Assembly (NCBI GenBank): GCA_035772405.1
Contig: JAYKKM010000041.1
Location: 62,001-126,000 of the forward strand
Reading direction: 5' to 3'
Origin: Chrysogorgia sp. JL179-B06
Taxonomy: Eukaryota > Cnidaria > Anthozoa > Scleralcyonacea > Chrysogorgiidae
DNA: 64,000 nucleotides
Both the position numbers and the translations under genes were made by a program. Shown one piece after another: positions 37,349 through 50,400 of the stretch; the first letter of the stretch is position 1, and each line of letters begins with the position of its first letter. Under the pieces are notes generated by a model. The model did not search any database and had not been told where the DNA came from. It saw only the letters and a program-made list of their open reading frames with translations.

Positions 37349-38151
37349 AACATAACATTTTTAACATTCCAGAACATAAGAAGCTGTTCCATTTCCGAGG
37401 ACTTTGACGCAAGATTTTAATACACAGTCACGTTATCAATAGCCTTCAGTGAATGAACTTCTACAGAACAAATCATTACTGCTTCCAAATGGTGTTGACT
37501 AAGCAGAGATCTCAGTCGATTCTTGATGAAGCGCAACTTTGGGAATGTTCTCTCGCAGGACTCAACTGTGCATGGGAGGTTGAGCGCAGTTCTTAGACAT
37601 TGGGTGTGTGACATAATGGGGGTGTCTGGCCAGGGGCTCACTTTGATGTCCCTGAAAGGGGCCGATGTGCCATGGTACAATGGTACATAGGCCAGTCCAA
37701 GGCTGCACTTGTCTATCAGTTGACAGATCCAGATTCGATCCGACCTCAACTCAGGGTCTTAAAATAATTGAGGAGAAAGTGCTGCCTTTGTAATAACATC
37801 AGCAAATGGTAAGACTTTCGGGTCTTCTCGGATAACGCAGGATGGGACATCAAAATTGGCTCCTGGGGCCTGGCCAGACACACCCATTATGTCACACCCC
37901 CTAAGAACTGCGCTCAACCTCCCATGCACAGTTGAGTCCTGCAAAAGAACATTCTCAAAGTTGCGCTTCATCAAGAATCGACTGAGATCTCTGCTTAGTC
38001 AACACCATTTGGAAGCAGTAATGATTTGTTCTGTAGAACTTCATTTACTGAAGGCTATTGATAACGAAGCTGTGTATCAAAATCTTGCGTCAAAGTCCTC
38101 GGAAATGGAACAACTTCTTGTGTTCTGAAATGTTAAAAATGTTATGTTCTA
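37349..38151. mobile_element. Inverted pair of hAT transposase C-terminal fragments
   Basis: Right arm (about 37856-38151, plus): LRTALNLPCTVESCKRTFSK, then LRFIKNRLRSLLSQHHLEAV and MICSVE, ending at TGA 38126. This is the hAT C-terminal dimerisation block (PCT..SCERTFSKL..IK.RLRS.M...L). The left arm (about 37349-37650, minus) encodes nearly the same residues. A roughly 200-bp spacer separates them, partly coding-like on the minus strand (IWICQLIDKCSLGLAYVPLY). No catalytic core is present, so it is a dead fragment. It lies just downstream of the 3' end of eIF3c. Confidence 0.8.
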
Positions 38152-38411
38152 AATGTTGAAAATGTTCGAAATACTTTTTCTTTCTTTTCTTATTTGTTGC
38201 TCTGGATCCGGTCAGTCAAATTGTAAATATTACCTGTTCACGTGACGGGTCGCTTGGGGCCTTAGGAATTTGAGAGTCCAGTCTAGGGTTTCCTTTAACC
38301 ACAAGAATGATAAACTAATAGAGTCGAAGGTTTAAAACATGAACCTCTTACTCAGATCTTACTCAAAAAGGCAACTTTAAATACAAATTCTGATTATGAT
38401 GTAAGCATTAT

Positions 38412-38417
38412 TTTATT
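38412..38417 (-). promoter_or_regulatory. Poly(A) signal AATAAA of eIF3c
   Basis: AATAAA on the minus strand within GGCTAATAAAATAATG, about 38 bases after the eIF3c stop. Reasonable but not proven. Confidence 0.6.
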
Positions 38418-38454
38418 AGCCAACATATTGATAATAATAGTATAGATTTGACAT

Positions 38455-41400
38455 CTAGTAGGATTGCTGGTTTCGTTGTCCTCTGTACCGTCCACCTCCT
38501 GAGAAAGAAACAAAAACTGTGGTAACCAACACTAGGACAAAATAGTTGAAAAACTTGTAGATCAATTGCTTCATTCGATCCAAGAGTAAACTATACAGTG
38601 AACTCTCTCCAAGCGGACACCCCTCTAAGGTGGACACATAATCTCGGCCACTTCTACATTATTCACTATAATAAAACTCTCTCTAAGGCGGACACCTCTC
38701 TAAGGCGGACACCCCTCTAAGGTGGACACATAATCTCGGCCACTTCTACATTATTTACTATAATAAAACTCTCTATAAGGCGGACACCTCTCTAAGACGG
38801 ACGACAAATGTGGCTCCGAAGGTGTCCACCTTAGAGAGAGTTCACTGTATATCGCTTTATAAAACGTACTGACCATGGTGATTGGTAATAAGTTAGAACG
38901 TTCTGAAAACTAAACTGCTTATTTATAAACACATTTACCATAATCTACTAATGGCGTAATGTTGGAGTAAAGGATGAGAAAGAGAAATGAGTTTTTAGAA
39001 GAACGGTTTGAAGATTTGAGAAATAAATAGGCTTAAAATAAAAGAGCGTGGTGCATTTCGGCAGACAACTTATCAAGTGATACGTCTGCTGATACTTAGA
39101 GCGCATATTTATAGGGAAAGAGGTGGAAGTGACACTTAAAATAGTGACAGACTGAAAACAAAGTCCTTTTGTCTGCATAGTATTGGATCAAGAAACTTAA
39201 CTAAAATGGATTCTATCACCTTTAGTTGGAACAATGAATATAGTAAACTATATAATTGTAAACACAAGGGAAGCAAAGCTGTTTCAATGATATCGCAACT
39301 ATGGCAGCGTTCCCTACATACCTTGTCTGTCTCTGTAGTTGAATGGATGTTTAGAGTCCAATATTCGTTCATTGTTGTCAACTAGGGAACTGATCTGTAG
39401 AATGAACAAAAAGCAGTAATAGTCCACGTTTTACTCAGATGAAGGGCTCCGCTAGAAACGTCAGTATGTCATTGCTAAACATCTTGGCAGTTTACCATCA
39501 AACTTTTCTATTACTAAAGCGAAAAGATAATGCCTAATACTGGATTGACGGGACCAGCGGCGTAACGCTCATTAAGTAGGGTTAGGTCGAGAACTAAGGG
39601 CCCCTGACTCAGTGGGGCCCCTGACTCAGTGGGGCCCCTGCCAAAAATGGAGTGGAAGATTATATGGAAAATTACGGCTTAACAGCGACATTACTCATGA
39701 CATATATTTCGTCGTCATATTTAGTAAGAACTAATTTACGGGGCCATCCCGGACCACCTCATGCGAATCTGCGATTTATGTGTAAAATCATTAATGTACT
39801 GAGTGGGAGATTGACCTTAAGTTGATAAGAAAAAGTTGATTACCGATTTGCTAACGTTAACTGAAGGAGGAGAGAATATATAGGTGTCTAGGTATTCACG
39901 ACCGACCGACCGACCGACCGACCAACCACACACAAACCAATCAACCCACCAACAATAACACACCTTGTCTGCCAGTTGTAAAGCTACCAACCAACCAACC
40001 GACCAACACCAACCAACCACCCAACCAACCACCAACCAACCCAACCCAACCAACCCAACCCACCTTATCTGCCAGTTGTAAAGCTAAACTCTGAAGACGT
40101 GATGGTTCTGCTCCACGATGCATGACAACTGTCTGAGTTGGTTCATCCCAAGATGCCTGGAGTTCTTCGTTAATAATCATTTTACTTATTACGCTATGAA
40201 CTATGGGAGGTGCCAAGTCAAACATCTCAGCCAGGGTCAACATGCTGTAGAAAAAATAGAAATAGATACACCTTATTACACAGTGTGAAGTATGACTCCA
40301 TTGTTGATGTTACAACTCGAAAGTTCTATCGCCAAGGAGTAGTATACTAGCTTACGTGAGAGAGGATAGAGTTTAGAAAGAGGTTGTGATGGGTTTACCT
40401 GATTGAGTCGTAAATGCTGTTATAGCTGAAAAGGTAAGTTCGCAATGACTCTTCTTGTATCTTCCTAAATAAGTCAAAATGATTAAAAAAATATTGAAAA
40501 GAAAGGAAAGAAGGAAGTAAGGAGGTAAAGAAGGAAGGAATGGAAGGAAACGAAACAGGGGAAGAAAAGGAAAAGATGGGAGGAGATTAAGGAAGGAAAG
40601 AAGGGGATAAGGAAGAAAAGAAGGAAGGGATGGATGGAAGGAAGGAAAAGAAAGAGGGAAGAGAAGGAAAAGATGGGAGGAGATCAAGGAAGGAAAGAAG
40701 GGAATAAGGAAGGAAAGAAGGGAATAAGGAAGGAAAGAAGGGGATAAGGAAGGAAAGAGGGGGATAAGGAAGGAAAGAAGGAGATAAGGAAGGGAATAAG
40801 GAAGGAAAGAAGGGAATAAGGAAGGAAAGAAGCGGATAAGGAAGGGAGGAATGGATTGAAGGAAACGAAACAGGGGAAGAAAAGGAAACGAAAGATAAGG
40901 AAGGAAAGGAAACATAGAGGTAGTACAGGAATGGAACATGCAAACTGCATCTTTCAAATTTTAATACCTTTTGAGCATGCTCTTCACATCATCAGCTTGA
41001 TCAAACAGATTCCACACCTGAGGATGTTCAAATAATTTCATTCCAAAACCAACAACCATGGTACATGGTTAAAAAACATTTCCATAACCGATTATATTAT
41101 TTTATGAATTCACACAATATGATTCTTACAGATTCTTGAGGATTTAATGATATTTTGGTACGAGAAATCAAAAGGAAATCATAACAATAACTTTTTGTCT
41201 CGATTATCGCACTAGAGAAAACTGCGAATGGAGTTGCCTTTTCAAATCTTTATCGGCAGTGGAGTTGTTTTGATGGCGATCACATAGTGACAGCTGTTGT
41301 GAATGCTCTTTGGACGAAAATTAGTCGAAATAAACTATTTAGTTCCTCATGCAGGAAAGTAGAGGAGCTTCTTAGGCATAATACGAGATAGAAGTACTTA

Positions 41401-44400
41401 GTCTGCTCGATTGAGAAACCAATGTGTGGCGAACTCTCCAACTTCAACTGGTCATATCTTTTTAACTAAATTGATAGGAATGCTGAAACTTTGGAAATAA
41501 ACTAAAGTCAGTAAGATCTTTCATATGAACTACATTTGTATTTTGGCTGGAGTATCCCTTTAACTTTCATAAACAGAGGGTTCCCACTACCATACCTTGA
41601 CAGCTAGGATGAACTCCGCACACTCGCGCCAGTTCCCTTTCCTCATCTCTTTCGAAGCAGCTACCACGTGTTCACGCATACTCTCTGGTGGACCTGAAAT
41701 GCACGTTGGAGAGAGGGCTGGGAAGAAATTCTTTCAAGAACTGTTTATACCTCGAATACGTTTGTCTTACCTACTAATGGCTGTCTATCGCTGATTTTCA
41801 ACTGATGATGAAAACTTTTACTGATCATTCTTCGACGGTGTTCGAACTCACGGGCTAAAGATGAGAAATAGCAGGGGAAGGTGTGTCAATGACGGAGGTG
41901 TAAGGGATACAGCGGGGTGTAGGTGTAAGGGGTGGGGAGGTAAGAGATGGGGTTGTACGAAATAGGGGTGTAAGAGAAGGTGTAAGAGAATGGGTAGTAA
42001 GAGACGGAGGTGTGCGAGACGGGGGTGTAAGAAACGGGGGTGTAAAAGATGGAGTGTAAGAGATGAGGGTGTAAGAGATGGGGTCTAAGAGACGGGGGAG
42101 TAAGAGACGGGGTGTAAGAGACGGGGGTGTAAGGAATAGGGTGTAAGAGATGGGGGTGTAAGGGATAGGGGTGTAAGGGATGAGGGTGTAAGGAATGAGG
42201 GGGGTAAGAGATGAGGGGTATAAGAGATGAGGGGTGTAAGGGATGAGGGTGTAAGGGATGAGGGGTGTAAGGGATGAGGGTGTAAGGAATGAGGGGGGTA
42301 AGAGATGAGGGGTATAAGAGATGAGGGGTGTAAGGGATGAGGGGTGTAAGGGATGAGGGGTGTAAGGAATGAGGGGTGTAAGAGATGAGGGGTATAAGAG
42401 ATGAGGGGTATAAGAGATGAGGGGTGTAAGGGATGGGGGTGCAAGGGTACAGAAATGACATCATACTTTACCTGCCATGTAGGGAATTTCTAGTAACATG
42501 GCTGACGTAAGATAAACACATTCAAGAAGCTCAAGATTGATGTGCATGTGGAATGGAACCTTGAGAGAGAAAAAGGCCACAAAATATTACATAAAGTCAC
42601 GTCTTACATACGAGCACGACAGAAGAGGGACTGTCTAACGTGAATTGAAGATCGTTCGTTACCAATCGTCGACGTTCAATCTTTTCTTGTTCCGGATTTC
42701 TTTCATGCTGTCTTTGTTGCATCAAACCCTGTGAGACAAATGAACACGGATGTAAACAACAACATAGATTAAATATAGGTCACGTATCCCTCTTTGACGA
42801 AAGGCCATCGACAATCTTTTATAGTTTATAAAGATAAAGAAATGACGGAGAATAATAGTAGTGGTGTACCTGGGCTAAGAGTTCTTTGGCTTTACCACTA
42901 GATTGAACATCATGAAGTGCATTGTGAGCGTCTTTGATCATGCCATGACGGAAGGCACACAGGCCCAGTTGAACCATGGTACGGTTATACAAGATCTACA
43001 AACAAATGAAAGGTACTTATAAAACACAGTGCCCTAGTCCAAATAACCATAATCCTAACCCTAAACCGTTAACCTAACCCACAACACCAGCAAAACGGCA
43101 TCACAACCAACAACTCCACCGCCACCACCACCAACAACAACAACAACATCACCACCACCAACAACACTACCAACAACAGCACCACCACCAACAACAGCAC
43201 CACCAACATCATCAACAGCACCACCACCAACAACAACAGCACCACCACCAACAACAGCACCACCAACAACAGCACCACCAACATCATCAACAACACCACC
43301 AACACCAACAACAGCACCACCACCACCAACAACAGCACCACCAACATCATCAACAGCACCACCACCACCAACAACAGCACCACCACCACCAACAACAGCA
43401 CCACCAACATCATCAACAGCACCACCACCACCAACAACAGCACCAACATCATCAACAGCACCACCAACACCAACAGCACCACCACCAACAACAGCACCAC
43501 CACCACCAACAACAGCACCACCAACATCATCAACAACACCACCAACACCAACAGCACCACCACCAACAACAGCACCACCACCAACAACAGCACCACCAAC
43601 ATCATCAACAGCACCACCACCAACAACAGCACCACCACCAACAACAGCACTACAACCAACAACAGTACCACCAACATCATCAACAGCACCACCACCATCA
43701 TCAACAGCACCACTAACACCAACAGCACCACCAACATCATCAACAGCACCACCAACAGCACCACCACCAACAGCACCACCACCACCAACAACAGCACCAC
43801 CAACATCATCAACAGCACCACCACCAACAACAGCACCACCACCAACAACAACATCATCAACAGCACCACCAACACCAACATCACCACCAACATCATCAAC
43901 AGCACCACCACCAGCTTAACCAGTTACAAACATCAAACCTTAACAACTGCTCATGACAACAACGGGAAGTGCGCATTTATGCGTGACATTAAGACTTTAA
44001 TTCAGATTTTTTGTACAGCGATATACCTGTGTCGGTATATCAGAATGTCCGATATTTTCCTGTAGATGTGACATCAGCATGAGGTCACGTGCCTCATACC
44101 AGTGGTCATGCAACGCAAGAAAGTACACGTGACATAACATGGAGCGAGTACGTATACGATTAGAGTCGTCCTTGGAGTAGATATATTTCGATAGTGTCTC
44201 CATGCGAGAATCAGTAGATGCGGTAACTTCTTCCTTTTTCACGTGAACTTCACCATCTTCTTGGCCTGTTTCAAGCTTGAGTTCTTCAACCATTTCTTTG
44301 ATGCGTACCACGTCGATCTGTTGACGGATGGAAAATGAAGGCGTTAAAAATAAGTACCGTAAACTTCCGAAAATAAGCCCCCCGGAAGTAAGTCCCCCGA

Positions 44401-47400
44401 AAATAAGTCTCCCCTGAAATAAGTCCCTCGGAAATAAATCCCCCGGAAATAAGAGGGCCCATGGGCATACCCATGAAGGGGCCCTTGTAGCATAGCATTC
44501 CTATCTCGTATCTTCATCATTAGATCAAACCAAGGCACAAGAAAAAGCTATAGTCACCTTATAATAAATGTGCTCAATATATCTCAGGTAGCAACGGCAA
44601 AGCATGCTGGGACGAGGATCATGTTTCTCCAAGTACTTCATGACATTGCTAATCAATAGGGTTATAGTCATCTCGTCTTTCAACCTAACGAAAACATGGA
44701 AAACATTCAATTAAATTTAAAAAACGTCTTCAGAACTTCGAATTTCGTCAAGATTTCGTCAACATCTTCCTACCTGTCTACATATTCCGTTGAATGACAA
44801 TCACAGCCCTGAAGCATTTTGGTAAATTCGTCATCAGTTCGTTCGACAGTTACCAATACACATCCACGTACTTTGTATGTGGGTTCATCAGGCGTCTGTC
44901 AATGTCAAAGTATTACGATTAGAACTGTTGGTAAAGTTTGAGTTATGGCAGAGCCAGTTGTATCTTGGCGTGTTTGTATCGGGTGCCCGGACACCCGACA
45001 ATAATAGTGTCGGTAATGGTTTTGCCGTGTTGGTGTCAATGCTATTGGCAGTGTCGGGACTGATGTTGGTGTATGTGTCATTGGCAGAGTAGGTACCAGT
45101 GTTGATATCTGTGTCATTGGCAGTGTCGGTACCAATATTAGTGTCTGTGCCATTGGCAGTGTTTGTACTGGTGTTGATGTCAGTGCCATTGTCAGTGTTG
45201 GTACTGGTGTTGGTGTCAATGCTATTGGCAGTGTTGGTACTGGTGTCATTGCCTTTGGTAGAGTCAGCACTAGTTTCAGTGTTACAGTCAACATATATAA
45301 AGGATTGTACTACATCCACTATCTGTGTCAGTGTTGGTTACCTCAAGATTCTCAGCATCTTCTGATATGTGTTCACCAACTTGAATATTAGGATTGTTAT
45401 GAAGTAGTGTCAAAAGTTCTTTCACATAATCCAGACAACTAAGAAAAACGTCAAAACAGATCAAAGGAAGCCAAACGACGAGCCCTGGAAACCAATCCAA
45501 TGCGCTACGTAGAAGCTAGCTCGGGAGGGGGGAAAAGACCTGAGTGACAAAGTCGGGTCCATAAAGGACATTGTCAACAAAAGTCGGAAGCGACGGAAGG
45601 AAGAGGGGCACGTGGGAAAGAAGAGGGGCACGTGGGAAAGAAGAGGGGCACGTGGAGAGAAGAGGGGCACGTGGGAAAGAAGAGGGCACGTGGGAAAGAA
45701 GAGGGCACGTGGGAAAGAAGAGGGCACGTGGGAAAGAAGAGGGGCACATGGGAAAGAAGAGGGGTACGTGGGAAAGAAGAGGGACACGTGGGAAAGAAGA
45801 GGGCATGTGTGAAAGAAGAAGGGAACGTGGGAAAGAAGAGGAACACGTGTGGATTGAGAAAACCATAATTTCGGTTGCCCTAACCTTTTCCACATGTCGG
45901 GTTTCATGCACGTTGCAACATTAGGATTATAATCAAATATGGATGCAATTATGTTGAATAGAATTTTCAGGTTCAACGCAGTACCTGAGGAAAAAGATAA
46001 ACATGGAACGATTATTAAAACAACATGGATACAGGTCCGACACTGGACCCCATAGGCTAAATTCTCCCAAATCTAAATGTCTAAATACTTAATTTCAGCA
46101 ACCTCACCCATATTGTGTTTATCAGATATCTTCCTCAAATCTTTCAAGTATTCGATTTGCTCTGTTCGATCCGTACCCTAAAAGAAAAAGCATTTCTAAG
46201 AATTACGAGTTTTACATAAGTTTGGAAGCACGGGTGGTGCTGTTAGAGCGCTACCACTCGCCGCTGAGGTCCGAAAAGTAACTTTAAAGTGTTAATATAC
46301 ACACTGCTGTAGTGAATATGGGAGAGCTTGGAGTAGACGATACATTGACGATCGTCAAGCTCGTATACTCCAAGCTCTCCAACATTCACTATAGCAGTGT
46401 GTTAATACACATCCAAACCTTACCGATATATAGTGACTGCCACATAGGCAGTACATATATCAATCGAACCAGTACATCATTGTAACCTTCGCTCTCCATC
46501 TGAGTCTCGGTGGCTCAATGTTAATGAGTCCGCGACTCAGAATAATTTTTCTGAGGAAACGAGCTTGACGATCGCCCATGTGTCGTCTGTAACTTTTAAA
46601 GTTACGTTCAAAAAACTTTTTAAAGCCAGAGTAGCGTCAAACTATATCTGATATTTTTTCAGTGTTTTGTATTGATGTTTTTTGGGGTCTTAGTGACAAT
46701 GAACCAAGGAGTATGTAATTACCTAAAACTGCAGCAAAATGAAACAAACCTTTTTGCCACGGGCGCTAAGAATTTCACGAAGTTTCTTGAGAATAATAGC
46801 TTGGGTAATTTCAACATCTTTGGTGAACAGTATTCTTATTTTCTCCTAAAATGAATGAATAGTTTGTCTCGTATGGCAGGAAGATATTCTGTGTAAACTG
46901 TAACAAGCTAGGCCATAAACTGGGCAATACATGGCCCCACGATAGCTAGCACAAACGTACGAAATACAACACTTCCCAGCACATGACGTCATGGTCATAT
47001 TCAAAGTGGTGGCGTTTTTACTTGGTTTAATCAACTTAAAATGTTTTACGAGCATTTTCGTAGCTCCAAACTACTATATTTCAACTAGCTAAGTCATAAA
47101 AAATGTACTTAGTTTTTGTTGCCAATGTCCTTTGAAAGAGATGACAAAAGTTTTGGGAGGTGGATGCCTACATTTGTGCAATGATTTGGGCAACAAAATA
47201 ATTATATTAAAATGCCTATCTTACGTTTGGGGATTTTACATATCCGTAATATTTGGGTCTTCCTGAGCAAAATCATAATATATATTGTCAGCCGAAAATT
47301 TCATCTTCATGGACTTTTTTGCAGTTAAAGTTATCAGATGTGATGTCACAAGAGGCATTTTTGTGGCAAGTAACAAAAGAAACTGATTTGGAATGCCTCT

Positions 47401-50400
47401 TGTGACATCACATCTGGTAACTTTAACAGCAAAAAAGTCCATGAAGATGAAATTTGCGACTGATAATATATATTATGATTTTGCTCAGGAAGACCCAAAT
47501 ATTACGGATATTTGTAAAATCCCCAAACGTGAGATAGACAGTTTAAAAATTGAAAACCTTTAGTAATCATGACATTCCTACCGTAGAGTGACTGGATTTC
47601 ACTTGTTTCCAGCTCTCTGCATCATCATCTTCCTCCTCTTCCAACTGCTTATCTTCCCCTTCAGCCACATCCTTTAATTTCTTTGGTTGCTTCGCCTTCT
47701 TTAACTTTCTCTCTTTTGCTCTATCTTCACCATCATCCTTGTCCCTTGAGATTATTGAGCAATATTAATTCAAAATAATTATCTTCCTATAAGCCTGCTC
47801 CCAAAGATTTTTCCATATCTCACATATCATATATAGTATTATATATTATATAAAAGGTACTAATACCACATATCATATATATTATTATGTATTATGTGTT
47901 ATGTATTATGTGTTATGTGTTATATGTTATGTATTATGTGTTATGTTATGTGTTATGGTTATGTTATGTGTTATGTATTATGTGTTATGTATTATGTATT
48001 ATGTATTATGTATTATATATATATATAACATTTCTAAACACATACCTCTTCAAGAACATAGATGCAGTTATCTTTCCTCCTTGAGGTATTTCCAGATCAT
48101 CGCTGCTAGAGCTGGTGTAACCATCACCAAAATCAATATCAGAATCACTTTCATCATCCTAGCAACCAAAACAAGAAACATTCTGATATACTGGCAAGAT
48201 GGTTCAAATTCTAGTAGGGAAAACATACCACATGGTGGAGATTGGTCAGATTGGCTTAATAATCTCATTGTAAGTCACCTGTCTTTTCACTCTCCCTTCC
48301 CTTTCTACTGCTCTCCCTCGTCCCTCACCTTCTCTTCCCTCCCTCCCTCTCCCTTTCTCTTCCCTTCCTCTCCCTTTCTCTTCCCTTACTCTCTCTTTCT
48401 CTCCCTCATCCCTCTCCCATTCTACTGCTCTCCCTCATCTTCTCTTCCTTCCATCGCTCTCCCTCATATATCCCTTTCTCTTCCATCCCTCCCTCTCTTT
48501 CTACTGCTCATCTCTCCCTCTCCCTTGTCTCTCCCATTCTACTGCTCTCCCTTGTCTCTTGCCTTCTCTTCTTCCCTCATATCTCCCTTTCTCTTCCCTC
48601 CCTCTCCATCATATCTCCCCTTTTCCCTCCCTTTCTCTCTACTGCTCATCTCTCCCCCTCACTTCCCTGCCTCTCCCTTGTCTCTCCCATTCTACTCAGA
48701 CTGCTCTCCCTTGTCTCTTGCCTTCTCTTCCCTCCCTCATATCTCCCTTTCTCTTCCCACCCTCCCCATTTCCACTGCTCATCTCACCCTCTCTCTTCCC
48801 TCCCTCATCTCTCCATTTCTACTACTCTCCCTCCTCTCACCTTCTCTTCCCTCCCTCCCTCCCACTCCCTCATATCTCCCTTTCTACTGCTCCTCTCACT
48901 CTTCCCTCCCTCTCTCTCATATCTTCCTTTCTCTTCCCTCCCTCTCTACTACTACACTCATCACTCGCCTTCTCTCCCCTCCCTTCCTCTCTCTTTTCTC
49001 CCTCTCTCTTCTCTCCCTCTATCTTCCCTCCAGACCCTCCCTTTCTACTGCATGTCTCACCCTATCTCTTCCCTCTCCCTTGTCTCTGGCCTTCTCTCCC
49101 CTCCCTTCCTCTCCCTCATATCTCCCTTTCTCTTCCCTCCGGACCCTCCCTCCCTCTCTCTTCCCTCCCTCTCCCTTGTCTCTCCCTTTCTACTACTCTC
49201 CCTCATATCTCCCTTTCTCTTCCCTCCCTTTCTACTGCTCCTCCCTTCTCCCCTCACTTTCTACTACTCTACCTCATCTCTCAGCTTCTCTTCCCTCCTC
49301 TCCCTTGTCTCTCCCTTTATGTATACTACTCTCCCTCCCCCCTCTTCCTCATATCTCCCTTTCTCCTCCCCCTCTCTCCCTTTCTACTGCCTCTCTCTCT
49401 CTTCCCTACCTCCATCTCCACTTGACAGCACATTATAGAGCTTAATTTACATCAAATATTTTCAACTAGTGATCCTTGCCTTATCCAATTTATCCTCTGC
49501 CTCAGCTCCTTTCTTTGACACAATCTCTTCACCATCTTTCACATCATCATCACCATCATCATCATCATCATCTGCATCATCTGCATCATCATCATCATCC
49601 TCTTCAGATTCTTTGCAATTCAAACACAATAAGATTGGCTGATGATGAATATTTTATTATAGAATTAAAAAATTAAAAATGCACGCGCTGATTGGCTGAA
49701 AGCCGTGTTTCTATCACACGATGAAAAACATGGATTTTCCCCACCATTTTTATAGAATGGACACGTAAGACGAACCTTTGCTCACAAACAGCTAAAATGT
49801 CAATAAATATGTTCTGTAACAGCCAACAAGAAAAACGAAAAGATTGGATGCTTTTCTTCAAAGTTAAGGCCATAAATAAATTCATTTGAGCAGCCAACAA
49901 TGCTGTCTAGCATGAGTAAGCAGAATGTATATTTTCAACATTTTAATAAAAGAGTCTTATTACTTATTTCCTCAGTGTTATTTTATAAAAGAAATAGAAA
50001 ACATCTTTCCGTGTTCCCATACGTTATAGAAACACTTGTGAAAGTTTGGGAGAACTCCAAATAGCGTGGAAACACTTGCCCTGCGGGCTCGTGTTCCCAC
50101 TGCCATTTCTCGTTCTCCCAAACTTCCACTTGTGTTTAATCTATAACTCTATGGAAACACGGAAAATGTTTTCTATGTCTTAAATGTAAGCTAGCTTGGA
50201 TAACTGAATTAAAGGCACACTCCGGCCCAAATACAAATGCAGTTCATATGAAAGATCTTACTGACTTTAGTTTATTTCCAAAGTTTCAGCATTCCTATCA
50301 ATTTAGTTGAGAAGATATTGCTAGTTGAAGTTGAAAATTTGTGGATTTTGACGCCATCGTCAGTGGAGTTGTTTTGATGGCGATCACATAGTGATGGTTA

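Noticed and set aside
40373..40957. 194-residue Phe/Leu/Pro/Ser frame
   Set aside because: Homopurine intron repeat read in the other strand.
41886..42464. 192-residue Pro/His/Leu frame
   Set aside because: A 16-bp minisatellite read through; eIF3c exons 20 and 21 flank it with proper splice sites.
43069..43911. 280-residue Val/Leu frame on the minus strand
   Set aside because: Translation of a CAC/CAA/CAT repeat inside an eIF3c intron; no start or splice context, composition is pure repeat.
44888..45319. 143-residue Thr/Asn/Asp frame
   Set aside because: A minisatellite in eIF3c intron 14 read through; it also runs across the exon 15 acceptor in a different phase.
47901..49445. 514-residue Ser/Leu/Pro frame
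   Set aside because: It is the antisense of a polypyrimidine tract and overlaps antisense to eIF3c exon 9; an artefact of a sequence without stops.
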